Origin: Aquila chrysaetos chrysaetos
Taxonomy: Eukaryota > Chordata > Aves > Accipitriformes > Accipitridae
NCBI RefSeq assembly: GCF_900496995.4
Contig: NC_044004.1
Span: 1,550,001 to 1,614,000, forward strand
Direction of reading: 5' to 3'
DNA: 64,000 nucleotides
Shown: piece by piece, positions 1-11,090 of the stretch
Numbering within the stretch: the stretch's first letter is position 1
How the letters are laid out: every line of letters starts with the position of its first letter
Notes under the pieces: generated by a model
Told to the model about the DNA's origin: nothing
The model's database searches: none
Seen by the model: only the letters and a program-made list of their open reading frames with translations
Program-made: the position numbers and the translations under genes

Positions 1-2325
1 TGATGTAGGCGTTTTTCCCCAGCACCGGAGACTAAAGTTTGGTAGCAAACACCAAGGTCAAGGTGGGGGAAATAAATAACTGTAACTGTCTGACCCAGAG
101 ATGAAGGACCTCGGCTCTGCCAGGGCAGCAGTGCTGGTGGAGCAGGCTGCAGTGTCTCAACCCGAGCAGAGCCGACCGCAGGATCCGACCGGGTGCCCTA
201 AGCCCCGGCAACACTCGAGCCTCTCCTGCTCTGCGACCCCTCAACGCTGCCAGATCCCAAACCGGGCTGTCCAGCCGTGCTTCACACGTGGGCAGATGGA
301 GCAGGAGAAAACAGGGGAGCGCGGGGTGAGAGCTGGCAGGACAACAGCACCACACGACCCATCCTACAGCACCCACTGGACCACCACACACTGCTTTGCA
401 GAAGATTTTACAGGAAAGGAATAAAACCACTATAGAAGAGAAGGGGAATGATTTCCAATGCTCCGTGTGGCCCTCTGGCAAAGCACCCCTGAAGCATCCA
501 GTCCCAAGGGTGCTTTTGCCGACGGGCATCCCTCACCCCGGATCCGGGCCACACTGTAAACGCACCGGGCTCATCTCCCAGGAGTGGCAGCAAGGAGAGA
601 GGACGTCTCCGCTCAAACGTGCACGCAATCATTAACATCCTGCCATACCCCTCGAAACATTTTCTAAATGTTGCTACAAGTGACAGTCGCTCCTTAATGA
701 ACAGAACGCACCGATTCTGTGCCTGACTCGCTGCCAAGTGTGCCTCGAATCATCTGTGGTGTCTAGAAGGGAGTAGCGTCTCCTCCTCCTCCTCCTCCTC
801 TCCTTATTAAAAACCTCCATCTCCCCAGCCTGAGCATCCCTCGGCTCACGCAGCCGAGCAGGCTCCCAGCGTGGGGAAGTCACCCCTTCCTTGCTGCGGG
901 GGATCTGTTGCTCCAAGGAGGTCCCACCACAACCTCCCAAACAGGGATAAGGCGGCAGGGGAAGAGGCACGTAGATCCACCACCCGAGAGCTGGCCCCCC
1001 ATGGGAAATCAGCAACTGGACTTCGCAGCAACCCAAACGGGTGGCTTCGGTCAAGCCAAGCTCTGTGAGCTGCAATCAGCAAGTCAGATGGTTGGCAAAT
1101 AGCGGTCCCATACAGATTTCACGTGGATGGTGGGAAGAGAGTCTCCTTGGAGATTACCCCAATAATGGGGGGGACACACACCTATTAACGAGCAGACTCC
1201 TGCTACTCATTCTTGGTTTGGTAATTGCAATGGCTCATTCCTCTCCAGAGGAGTCCTACCCAGCTCAAGAGCGACTGAAGGAGGTTTTATGAACTTTGCC
1301 AGCCTGACATGGCTCCACGAGAACGAAGAGGGGCCTCCGCCAGCTGCGCCGCGGCAGGGACCCCGCGGAGGGCTTGTGAAGAGAGGCTGCGGAAGGCGGC
1401 AGCGGGGACGAGCCGCTCTGAGCCCCGCACCGGCTCTCCTCGCCCGGGGACGGCTGCTGTGGGCCGCAGGCCTTCCTCGCCATTCCCCAGTCATCGGGTA
1501 CCGAGGCCGGGGCGGCTCTGCTGTGCAGGTGCCGCTTCCTCGCCTCAGGCGTCGTCCCAAACCACGTTTCCTCGGCGGTCACCTCAGACGCCCCACGCGA
1601 CGCCATTTTGTGAGCATCAGCCCCTGCCCAGCCAACACCCCGGACCCCCCGCGGAGGCGGCCGAGCGGCTGTGCGAACCCGCAGCACGGACAGCCCTTTA
1701 TGAGGTGGCCGAAGCGCCCACCCGGGAGAGGTCCTTGGCTCCCACACCCACCCGGTCCCCCCTCACCGCCCCGGGCCCTGCCCTGGAGGTCCAGCTCCCA
1801 CCCGGGGCAGCTCCTCACCTCCCTGCAACCTTGGGCTCGCCGCCCCGCCCGCCGGGGCAGGGCCCAGCCCTACCGGAGGCGGGGGGTGGGAAGACGAGGC
1901 CGCGCCGTGCGCTGGCACCGGGGACCCCCCCCCCCCCGCCCCAAAGTCCGCTGCTTTCGGCGGCGACCGCGAGGCTCGAACCCGCGGGGCTCGAACCCGG
2001 GACCCTCCAGCTTCAGCTCCCGCCCCGAACCACAGGGGCACGGCGGGACGCGCCAATCACCGCCCGCCGCGGGAGCCGCCGCGGGGAGGGGGGCGGCGGC
2101 TTTGAGTGACAGCCGCGCGGCCCAACGGCAGGGGGGCTGCGCACCAATCAGCGTGCCGCCCTGGGGGAGGGCGGGGGGATAGGAGCAGGGAGAGGGGGTC
2201 TCCCCTCACGGCGGGGGGGGGGGGGGGGGGGAACAACGCCGCGCTGTGGTGGGGGGACGACGACAGCTCCCGCCGCCGCTCCCCGTCCGTCGCCCCCCCG
2301 TCCCCCCTCCCGCTGCCGGCGGTAC
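1..2325 (-). other. SFXN5: SFXN5 intron 1, 5' part (gene runs off the window)
   Basis: This is the sequence downstream, in the minus-strand sense, of the donor site of SFXN5 coding exon 1. I looked for the next SFXN5 coding segment and found nothing convincing, so exon 2 probably lies beyond the left edge. The stretch holds a short TCC repeat (about 780-803), the GC-rich half of the promoter CpG island from about 1300, a 13-base C run near 1926, and a 19-base G run at 2213-2231. Many long open frames cross the CpG island on both strands, but they are compositional: rich in Pro, Arg, Ala and Gly, with no recognisable domain. Confidence 0.7.
2213..2231 (+). repeat. G19 homopolymer in SFXN5 intron 1
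   Basis: An uninterrupted run of 19 G lies about 100 bases inside SFXN5 intron 1 (C on the transcribed-sense strand). Runs of this length are prone to sequencing and assembly length errors and can form G-quadruplexes. It is non-coding under the proposed model, so a wrong length would not affect the protein. Confidence 0.95.
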
Positions 2326-2382
2326 CTGTTCGAAGCGAGGCTTCCCCAGCTGGAAGGGGGGATAGTCCGCCGGCTCCGCCAT
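2326..2382 (-). CDS. SFXN5: SFXN5 coding exon 1 (sideroflexin-5, N-terminal 19 codons)
   Basis: On the minus strand an ATG at 2382-2380 opens 19 codons reading MAEPADYPPFQLGKPRFEQ, followed at once by a GTACC donor (GT at 2325-2324). The segment PPFQLGKPRF matches the N-terminus of vertebrate sideroflexin-5 as I know it, and the exon ends in phase 0. Sideroflexins are multi-pass mitochondrial inner-membrane carriers; SFXN1 and SFXN3 import serine, and SFXN5 has been proposed to carry citrate or amino acids. All transmembrane segments lie in later exons outside the window. Position supports the call: in mammals SFXN5 is the neighbour of RAB11FIP5 in this orientation. The exon is too short to stand out by length, so identification rests on the motif, the donor site, the CpG island and synteny. 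Confidence 0.85.
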
Positions 2383-2462
2383 TCCCTTCGCGCGCCGCTA
2401 AGCGCCACTTTAAACAGCCTCCCCCCGCCGCCGGGCCCGCCCCTTGCGGCGCCGCCGCGCTG

Positions 2463-2467
2463 ATTGG
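2463..2467 (-). promoter_or_regulatory. SFXN5: CCAAT box upstream of SFXN5
   Basis: ATTGG on the plus strand reads CCAAT on the minus strand, in the context CCAATCAGCG, which fits the NF-Y consensus. It is 81 bases upstream of the SFXN5 start codon. Confidence 0.55.
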
Positions 2468-2494
2468 TCGCGGCTCACCCGCAGCTCCCGCGCG

Positions 2495-2693
2495 GCACGC
2501 CGGGAAATGGAGTCCGCCCGCCGCCCCGGCGCCTCACGGGAGGCGGAGTCCGAGCGGCGGGAGAGAAGGGGACGCTGGGAGAAGGCGGCCCCGCCCCCTT
2601 GCCAGCCAATAGGGAGGGGCGCGGCGGCGCGGGGCAGCATGGGAAATGGAGTCCGCAGGAGAGAGGCGCCCGGGGCACGACGGGAAATGTGTT
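2495..2693 (-). promoter_or_regulatory. Three ZNF143-like sites at the SFXN5 promoter
   Basis: Three near-copies of one motif occur at 2495-2513, 2634-2652 and 2675-2693. Read on the minus strand they are ACTCCATTTCCCGGCGTGC, ACTCCATTTCCCATGCTGC and AACACATTTCCCGTCGTGC. Each resembles the ZNF143 (Staf)/THAP11 element, ACTACAnnTCCCAnnnTGC, common at CpG-island promoters of housekeeping genes. They lie 113-311 bases upstream of the SFXN5 start codon. Binding is inferred from similarity only. Confidence 0.6.
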
Positions 2694-2960
2694 TTGGCGG
2701 GAAGCTGAGGGGGGAGCTCCAAGAGGGAGGCGGCGGCGGCAGGGAGAGGGGTCTCTCGTCAGGTCGGGGAGTGTGGGTGGGTTGTACGAGGTAATCCCAC
2801 CCTGCCTGCGGCGGGCAGGCCGGCTCTCCCTGCCCAGGCTGTCCACCCCTCGGGGGGAGCGTGAGGTTCCGAGGGAGCAGCCAAAGGGTTTGGGTAGAGC
2901 CGGGCCTCCCTACTGCTCCCTCACAGGGTCGTCCTGCGTGGCGTCGGAGGCTCTGCGAGG

Positions 2961-5900
2961 GCCACGCACAGCGTGTGCGAGTCTTCGCCCGCCTTGGTTG
3001 CCACTTCTCCCTGTCTGTTCTCCTTTTTGCGAAGCAACGGTTGAATTCAGCAACTAACAGAGATGTCTGAGGAAACCGGCTGCGCCCAGATGACAGAGCT
3101 GCGTTCTTCCTGCCCTAAAAGCACATACACCTCGCGGTGCAGGTTTCTGACCCCTTCAAGAGGGACTCGCTCCAAAACGTTCTTCCTTTTTTGAATGCAG
3201 ACGCCACTCAGTGACACCGACACGGCAGCCAGAATACAGGTGGTGATAGGGGATGCACGGGAACGTGACGTGGAAAGCAGATGTTTGCCTTAATTCCAAA
3301 ATTGTTTGAGTAAATAATAACACATAGAAAGGTGAAAGCCCGAAAGCTGCTGAAAAAAAATTCAAATTTCATCATTTCCTTGTGGAAATATATTCTTACT
3401 TTGATGGGAGCGTAACAATTGCTATTGACCTTTGAAATACGTGATTAAAAATAAAGACTAGGAAACCAGGAAATAATAAATTTACTGTGATACAGACTTA
3501 TTTGTCCGCTTCCTCAGTGTTATGATTTGTGGAGATAAAGGCAAGGTCGTGCAGGGCTGGGGGCAGAAGGGGTGCGCACGAAGCAATCTCCAGAATCCTC
3601 TTCTCTAGATTAGTGGAATAAGAAGTGTCTGGCCCTTCAAATGCCAGTGAAATTGTTTGGAGGATTAGGATCAATTCTCCGAGGAAGAGCAAAGGGACAG
3701 CAAATAGACTGGAGTTGGGGATGAAGCAGGGAAGGCAGTCAGGGTGTAAGAGGAAGGCTTGGCAGAGCAGAAGTAAAGGCAACAGATTACAGCGCAGGTC
3801 AGAAACAGATGTTCCATCTAGGAAGGAATTAAACAATATACCTAAAAAGAAAAAAAAAAATCCCGTATTTTTGCTGAATGGCAGAAGGTTTTGCTGTGGG
3901 GATGCTGCTGCTCTGCTTTATGGATGTGGTGCTGATTTTTTTTTCCGCTCTTTTTCCATCTGCAAAACCAATTTCTGTTTTTAGGCTAATTCACCATTGA
4001 TTCCCCTTCACTGAATTTCAAATCTCCTGCAGCTTCGGGTAGAAAAGGAGCAGAAAAGGGGCCCGGCGCAGAGCCTGCCGCACTGTAACACACAGCGCGA
4101 GCCAGCACACCGAAGCGCACGTACCAACCCCTTGCACCGGCATGGGGAAGGAGCTTCCACCAGAACAGAAAAGGGTCATTTTCTCATTTCTTGTTCCTTT
4201 TCCCTTAGAGCTACTCTTAAAATCAAGTTGTTTCCTCCTGCGCTGCACCAACCTGCTCCCTCAGGGTTACAGGCTGCTGGCAGCCCGCACCGCCTCTCCT
4301 TTTGCCCTCTCCCTGCCTGGTTGTGTGCAAGCATGAAAACACAACTCTCCCCAGGAACGGACAGATGACGAGCAAAGATCTGGTCCGACAACAAATCCTG
4401 CTCACTGGAGTGTACCCACTGCTGTCCTTGTACCCTGTCCTCGGAGTTAACGGTTTGCTTACTTTAATTAAACCCGGCTGCAGTGCAGAGTGGGGAGCAC
4501 TTGCTGCCTGCTGCTCCAGCTGTGCGACCGGGGCAGGGTTTCACACGGTTTAAACCTCCTTTTGACACCCCCCAGCACAACCATGGGACGTGCAGCTACA
4601 TTTTACCGCTGCCCTTCTTATCACTCCGCTCGTGGTATGATGTCGATCTTTATCCTGAAGGACAGCGTGTCATTTGGGTTTGTTTCCTTCTAGGCAGGAT
4701 CTAACACTGCTTGGAGCTCTAACATTGTCTTAACAGGAAAAATAAAATAATTTTGCTGTGGCTAATGCTTTACAAAGTAGCTCTTCTTTTTCTAAAGATT
4801 TCATCCTGTACTTCACAAAAATAAACACAGCAAAATCATTAGGGCTCTCAATAATATGGATGATAACCCAAATCCCTCCATCTCTACACAGGGGAAATCC
4901 CCCTCCCACCCATTACAGCTAGAGCCAGATAATTGATACAGTCCCTCATGTTGACACACTAAATGTTTTGTAACAACAGAGGGGAGAGAATCTGTTTATC
5001 TAAAACCACATTTGGAGTGACATAAGACTATCACTTTTTTGGTTAAATACCAGAAAGAATATCAATTCTTTGGCTGATATCAATCTAACCAGATCCATTT
5101 AGACTGACAACTCACATTTCCCTGGGTTGGGGAAGAAGGCGGGGGGGGGGGGGGTTGCTTCCCCAGATCAACGACTGTTAAGTCAACAATGACGTTTCTT
5201 CCCATTTCGGCAGGGGGAGGAAGAAGCCCCCCCCAGCCATCGAGCGAGCTCCTCTAAAAACCGAGGGAGATTTGGGGGTCTCAGACGGCCACCCCTCAAG
5301 TGACAGCTGGGTGCGGGGCTGTGCTGCCTGCTGGCTCAGGGAGAAAGTCACAGGAACATTTCTTGTTGGCTTCCATCTGTAAAGCCAGATTTTAAGAAAA
5401 CTTGCGTCGGGCAGCAAAACTCAGGCTTCGAACAACAAACCCAGCCAGTTCTTCCTGCAAGGACAGGAATTATTTGCATCCGTCCCAAGCCTGTGCTTAA
5501 GCTTTCAGAGACACTCAATGTAATTGCACACAGCAGTTTTAGCAGGACTAAGGTCTCAAAATATTTTTTTTTTCTGACATGACAGATTCCAGTTTCCCCA
5601 GCCTCCCAATGACTGCTGCTCTGCTCTACCCCCTGCGCCCCTGCAGCCAGGGGAAGCCCACACTAGCCCAGTCATTCCAGGCTGTCTTTTCTTAGGATAG
5701 TCTTTCAGAGGGTCACAGTTCAGCGCCCTGATCCTGCGAAGCAGCATGTCGAATATTTCCCCATCCAGGCTCTCAGGGCTAACATGATCCCCCCAGACAG
5801 GTGTTGAGCTCGATAGCGGCCTGCGATCCAGCTGGATGAAAAATAAACCCGGATTAGAGCCAATGAAACTCTTCTGTTGGAGCAGCAAAGTCATTTATCG

Positions 5901-8900
5901 AAGCTTAAGGGGAGTTAATTTTTTTGAAGGAAAAGGCATGAATGAAGAAAGAGGCAAGCCTTGAGAAGGAAAAGAGCTGAGCAGTGAAACAGGTGGGTGG
6001 GATTAGGGCAGAGAAACTGAGGTGAAGGTCTCTGCTGGGGATCAGTCCTGCGCCACGCAGGGTCTGCTGCGCGGACGGGGAGAAACATTAAGCGCTTTAG
6101 GTAAAAGCTGCCTGTTCCCGTGAGCAGCAGCACTGATGGAGCCGGGTTTCCTCACCAGGCACCCTGAGGCTGAATCCTCTGGTGTCTACCATGCAACACG
6201 AGCTCTCCTTTCCTCCAGCACGCTGCAGTGGGGTCTCTCTCCTCTACTCAGCTGCTGATTTTCCACAAATCCTCAGGAATGCAGTAATAACCTTTACCCT
6301 CCTGCTACGTCAGGGCAAAGTCAACGGTGAGCAGTAAGGGAGCTGCAGGCAGATTCGATCCCCCGGGGCAGCGTGGCCGCTCGAGCCAAGCTCCTGCGGG
6401 CGCTCAGCACACAGCACAGCTGTCACGCACATGCGACAAAGCTAAGAGGAGCTTAAATCCCCTCGGGTGCACCGATCAACTGAGGCAGGGGCAATATTCG
6501 GAGAGGAACTCAAGGTAAACCTGCAGCACTACCACCCCTTGCAGCCACCACACAGCAGCAGGTGCTTGGGGACTGTTGATGATGCTGGAAAAGCTGCCGA
6601 AGACATTGGACATCGTCATCCTACTTCAGAAAATAAACAGATAAATGTCACTCGCTGTCCAAGTGCTATCAGCACAGACGCTGTTGTCAATAAATCAGAA
6701 GTATCTAGGAACAGCTTGAACAACTTTTATTTTTTTTTAAAGTGCTTAAAACGTAAATAACAAGCTCTTTATAAACATTAGTTGCAACTATTAAAACATG
6801 AAACACACAGAACCCACTTCCTGCATACATGAAGTACAGGGAAATCAACAACTCCAAAACCCCTGACACTTATCTCTCCCATTTTGGGATGTTTTTCCAC
6901 CCCACGTTTATAACACAAAACACACGGCGGTTTCTTCACAGACAAGTCGTAAGGCTGAGTCTACGTGACACTTCCGTATCCACATCCCTTCAGGTTTGTT
7001 CCAGTTTAAGGATATACCTTGTTGGTTCTTCTGGCCCATGAGTCTGGGCCGGAAGGGCCAGTCAAGGCAAAAATAATTCACTTGGCCAGAGTTCTTTAAA
7101 AGCAAGAAACCCAGTTGTGGGCTGACAACAAAAGCAGAGCACAGCTGTGAGCAACAGCACCCTGCGGAAGACCTTGTGAAACAGCTTGAGCGTAGAAAGA
7201 GAAAGACAGACCAGGAGGCAAAAACATAGAGTAATTGTTATGGCTGTGTTTAAAACGGAACCAGTGAAAAGCTGCTGCTGGCCCATCAAAACCTTTTCAG
7301 CTGCTCGGTTCAGTAAAGAGCGAAAGACCGCGGAGTGTTACCCTGCACGCTGAACAGAAGTGCTGCTCGCCTCCCTGTTTTTGCAAATAAATCGCTAAAT
7401 ATGGAGACTGGACATGAGCAACTTGAGAACATTTACCCCACTCCTTTTTCTCATCCCTCCCTCAATGAGAAAACATTTAGCTCCTCAAAACCATTTCCCT
7501 CTGGTACCTTAGAGGTTTTAACAAAAAAATTATACAGCCTCCGGCTTCAGTGCTATTGTGTGGCGTAGCCAAGCTTGCTTGCTCTTACGCAGAGAATAAA
7601 AACTGTGTGGTGGGGGGAAAAACCCCCACATTTGCAGGCCAGCAGGGTGGAGAAACAGAGAACAAAGACAGAAGCATCTTTAAGATGCCTTTTCCTAAGC
7701 ACGGGTTGTCATTTGTAGATACCTCTGGACTTCTAAACGCTCGAGGACAGACATGAAACACCAGGGCAGCCTTGGCTGTTGTCACTGCTTGTTTTTTTCT
7801 GTAGCCCCCCCTCAACCCTGTCTCACGTGCGATGCCAAGGTACCCGTGCCGTACCCCCGCCTCGGCCTTTGGAAATGCTCTGCTATCACAAAGTCAAGGC
7901 AAAAGCATTTTAGCTCTGCTTGCTCCAGCCTCCTCCGAGACGGCACGGGCTCCTGCGGTGGAAGGCAGTTCGGGGACTGCGTTGCTCCGCTGCGACGGAG
8001 GCAGGTCACGCGAGGAAGCACGTATTGCTGAAAAGGCTGTACGCCCGATACAGCCTGCTGTAGCTCTGAGATTATATATTCAAGTGCAAAACATTCAAGC
8101 TTTGGACTAAAAAAAAAGGCAGAGCTGACTAAGGCAGAAGGGGGATTAGGGAGGCGGTGAAATGCGATGGAAGAGGAGGGGGAGAAGGCCGGGAGGAGGT
8201 GCAGCAAGATCCTTATAAACATTGGCACTTGTGTATGGGGAGCAGCTACAACGCCAATCGCTGCTGGGGGAGAAGTCTCAGGAAGCAGCTCCTGGCTCTC
8301 GTGTGAGATTTTGGCTCTAGGTCTCTCCCTTGCTAATGTCTACCTGATGTAAGCCTTCGCCTTCACCGCTCAGCATCCCTGCCCGTCTGCAGGGCTGCCC
8401 CTTCTCCCAGCCCTCCTTCCAGTGCCACACGCCGCTCTTCTGACACTGGACCGCTTTCTAGCTGTCCACAACTCCTCCCTGCCTGCTTTCAGGTAAAAGG
8501 GAGAGCTTCTCCACGAGAGACAGGCACCTGGAAAGGGAATCTAGCTCTCAGGCCACGGGATCTTTTGATTATATAGGCAGAGAGAGGTTTCTGGTACTTT
8601 CTAAAATGGGAGAAACACCTTCCCTCAGACCCTTACGTCTTACACCAGAAACAAAGTCCCCACACCTGAGACACAAAGAGGGAAGAAGAACATGAAGACG
8701 CAGGTAGAGAAGTGCAAAACCCCAGATTACTTCCTCCTAGGGGCAAAGGCAGGTAGGAACGAAAGGCTCGTGGCCGGTACCTTCCCAGGTAACAAGTCCT
8801 CCTCCTCACACGATGGTCTACAAGCTAGATATGACCAAACATTGTCAATGACAGCAACACCAAACCTCCTTTTCTCCCGATAGCTCTCACCCTGTCAGCC

Positions 8901-10831
8901 TGCTTCCCCAACCTCAGACTTCGAGCATGACCCAGTACTGCCCTTTATCCAGCTGTATTTTGTCTTGGAACATTTGGTCTGCTCTTCCCCCAATGTCTTC
9001 TCTTAAAGTCTCTACCTCCCACGTCACGCAAGCTGCCCGTGCAGAGCTCCTGCCAAAGACCAAAAGCAACCCGCACACAGGGGTGGGAAGGCTCCGCTGT
9101 CTGCGTTTAAAAATAAACTCACCTAGTTCAGATTAGCAGGCAAACAGAAGAGGAAGTTGCCCAAGACGGGTTGCGTTGAACTGAGAATTGGATTTCAGAA
9201 AAGGCACAATTTTTCAAAGTCATGGTATACATTGAAGCAAGGAAGGAGAAAAGAATATGAAGGTTTTAAAAGAATCCAGTAATGCTGGGAGATCTACAGG
9301 AGAGAGAAGATGCCTTACATGTCAAGACAGCTCAAGTCCCACACCAACTGACCCTCTGCCTGCATGGGCACCTTCTCTAGCCAAAATCCAAGCAGACCAA
9401 GAGAGGGAGCAACATCCTTTCTATACCCTTCCACAGCACCTCCAAATCAAAAGCTGCGCTGTACTCCGGTGCAGCCAGGAGCATTGCTCACCATCCTCAG
9501 GCTAACATCATCTACAGTTGTTAAACCACATAAATCAGAGGCTTTTAGATGGTTACTCAACAGTTAGCAGCAAGAAGCATTCAACTCCTGATAGAGCTGG
9601 CCTCCAATGCTTAAGGGTGGGCCCAAGCTGCCAGAGGCCTGTGCAGATTGCAATACAATTGGAGCGGTGTTTGGCACTAATACTGGCTCGAAGGGGGTCT
9701 GTGACGATTACTGAATTGCTAGCTTTGAGAGGGTGTTTGATGGATGCCTGACCTAGCAGGATGTCATGCATAGAGGTGGTCAGACATCCTTCTCTGCACA
9801 CGAGCTTCGGTCCCGATGGCATTTTCCTGTTGCACGGAGAAAGACAATGCAAAGTCAATGGTGGGGTGTGGCCAGTGGAAAGCAACTCCCCTGTGGACAC
9901 AGGAAAGGGGGAGTGTAATACTGAGTAGAAAATTCAGCTGTGATTTATACATACAAGAGTCACCCCCAGGGCACACTGGTGCCAGCCAGCCCAGTGCCAG
10001 GTTGGGTGGTGTGCGAGAAGATCTCCTGCAGTACTGATGGTGCACAAACCATCACTGGCCCTTCTCCCGTATTGCGAGTTCAGTTTTGAGCTGGGTAACT
10101 GAGGCAGCATCACAACTCTGCATGCGCGCAGCAAAGGAACCAACACCGCTCACGATCAGGCAATGACGTTGGCTTGAGTCCTTTACGGCCTCTGACTCCG
10201 GCGCTGTCGCTTTATGTAGCATCTCCCATACAGTCAGCTACTGGCACAACTTGGAGCTGGCTCTTCAGATGGAGACCCTTCATTTGGGGGTACAACATAT
10301 GGGGCAGGGAGGGAAAGAGGCATCCAACAGTAGTCCCTTCCCCTAGCTGCCCTGCCGAGCAGGCTCAGCGAACAGTAACATGCTGGTAGACCCTTACTGA
10401 GTTTAAGCATCCCTGATGTCACCAACCTATTTAACAACATCCATCAGCCAGGGTACAGCACTTCAGAGATAAGAGATGTGGAAGAGTGTGGGCAGAAGAG
10501 CAGCAGTAGCAGGATGAAGACATGGGTGAGGTGGTTGGTTTCCAGCTCTCAAATGTCCAATGGACCACTAAAGCATTGGCAGGATGAGTGCCTGAGAAGA
10601 TGCCACTTGGTCACACAGACAGGAACCTAAGGAGGCATCTGCCTCGTGGAAGGCTCTGCTCCTCCCCATAGGGTGGATGACAGCCCATCACCCTATAGTT
10701 CCCTGGAGCCAGAGGTGGGATAAGCTTGGGCTGGGAAGGAGCAGATAACCTTTCCTGCTAAACTCTGCGAACAGAAGCCACTGGAGCCCTCTCGTAAGAG
10801 GAGGGGGGAGTGCAGGGATGTTTGCAGCGTG
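2961..10831. other. Spacer between SFXN5 promoter and RAB11FIP5 3' end
   Basis: No coding exon could be supported on either strand in this 7.9-kb stretch; open frames are short and show no known domain. It must contain any 3' untranslated extension of RAB11FIP5 and its transcription end. A second minus-strand AATAAA occurs at 6726-6731 and could serve a long 3' UTR. The region is of ordinary composition with AT-rich patches (about 3290-3490, 4730-5110, 6720-6830) and a G run near 5142-5154. Confidence 0.6.
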
Positions 10832-10837
10832 TTTATT
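10832..10837 (-). terminator. RAB11FIP5: Candidate proximal polyadenylation signal of RAB11FIP5
   Basis: TTTATT on the plus strand reads AATAAA on the minus strand, only 43 bases after the RAB11FIP5 stop codon. Use of it would give a very short 3' UTR, so a distal site such as 6726-6731 may be the main one. Signal strength cannot be judged from sequence alone. Confidence 0.4.
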
Positions 10838-10880
10838 GGAGAAGTGCTCTAGGCAAGTGATGCTGGTCTCTGGGGAGACA

Positions 10881-11090
10881 TTACTTGGTCTTGCTTTCCC
10901 CCAGCGGGATCTGGAGGAGCGTGGGAGACTGTTCCATGATGCGCACCAGCAGCTGGTCAATGTAGTTCTCCAGTTCATGGATGTGCTCCTCCTTCTTGCT
11001 CAGCTCTTTCTCTCTCTGCAGCAGAAGCTGGATGAGTTCGTCGTGGGTCAAGTGATAATACTTGGCTGACTGGTCCGGTACAGTAGGATC
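10881..11090 (-). CDS. RAB11FIP5: RAB11FIP5 exon 6: Rab11-binding domain and stop
   Basis: Sixty-nine codons plus TAA (10883-10881), preceded by a CACAG acceptor (AG at 11092-11091). These are residues 586-654 of the short form or 1543-1611 of the long form. The exon encodes the Rab11-binding domain: an amphipathic coiled-coil helix starting YYHLTHDELI with heptad-like leucines (QLLLQREKEL), then the FIP hallmark NYIDQLLVRIME. The tyrosine-isoleucine-aspartate trio is the core Rab11 contact in the FIP family. The C-terminus (SPTLLQIP) closely matches human FIP5. All family-critical positions that I can recognise are present, so the domain should be functional. Confidence 0.96.
   Translation of the reverse strand, partial: DPTVPDQSAKYYHLTHDELIQLLLQREKELSKKEEHIHELENYIDQLLVRIMEQSPTLLQIPLGESKTK

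Larger units (their letters stand above)
1300..2960. promoter_or_regulatory. SFXN5: CpG-island promoter of SFXN5
   Basis: The sequence becomes very rich in CpG and C/G from about 1300 to 2960 and surrounds the SFXN5 start codon at 2382. CCAAT boxes occur on the plus strand at 2053-2057, 2144-2148 and 2606-2610, and on the minus strand at 2463-2467. The minus-strand box lies about 80 bases upstream of the SFXN5 start codon, a normal NF-Y position. No TATA box is apparent. The plus-strand boxes raise the possibility of divergent transcription, but no plus-strand coding exon could be supported. Confidence 0.75.

Noticed and set aside
1970-2015. tRNA-like T-arm (GGGTTCGAGCCCCG on the minus strand), with GGCTCGAACCCG present twice
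   Set aside because: No matching A box, anticodon arm or acceptor stem upstream; the similarity is limited to a duplicated 12-base word.
1289-2182. Long open frames on both strands through the SFXN5 CpG island
   Set aside because: They overlap each other in several frames, are rich in Pro/Arg/Gly/Ala only, and the true SFXN5 exon lies just beyond them on the minus strand. The openness is due to GC-rich composition.
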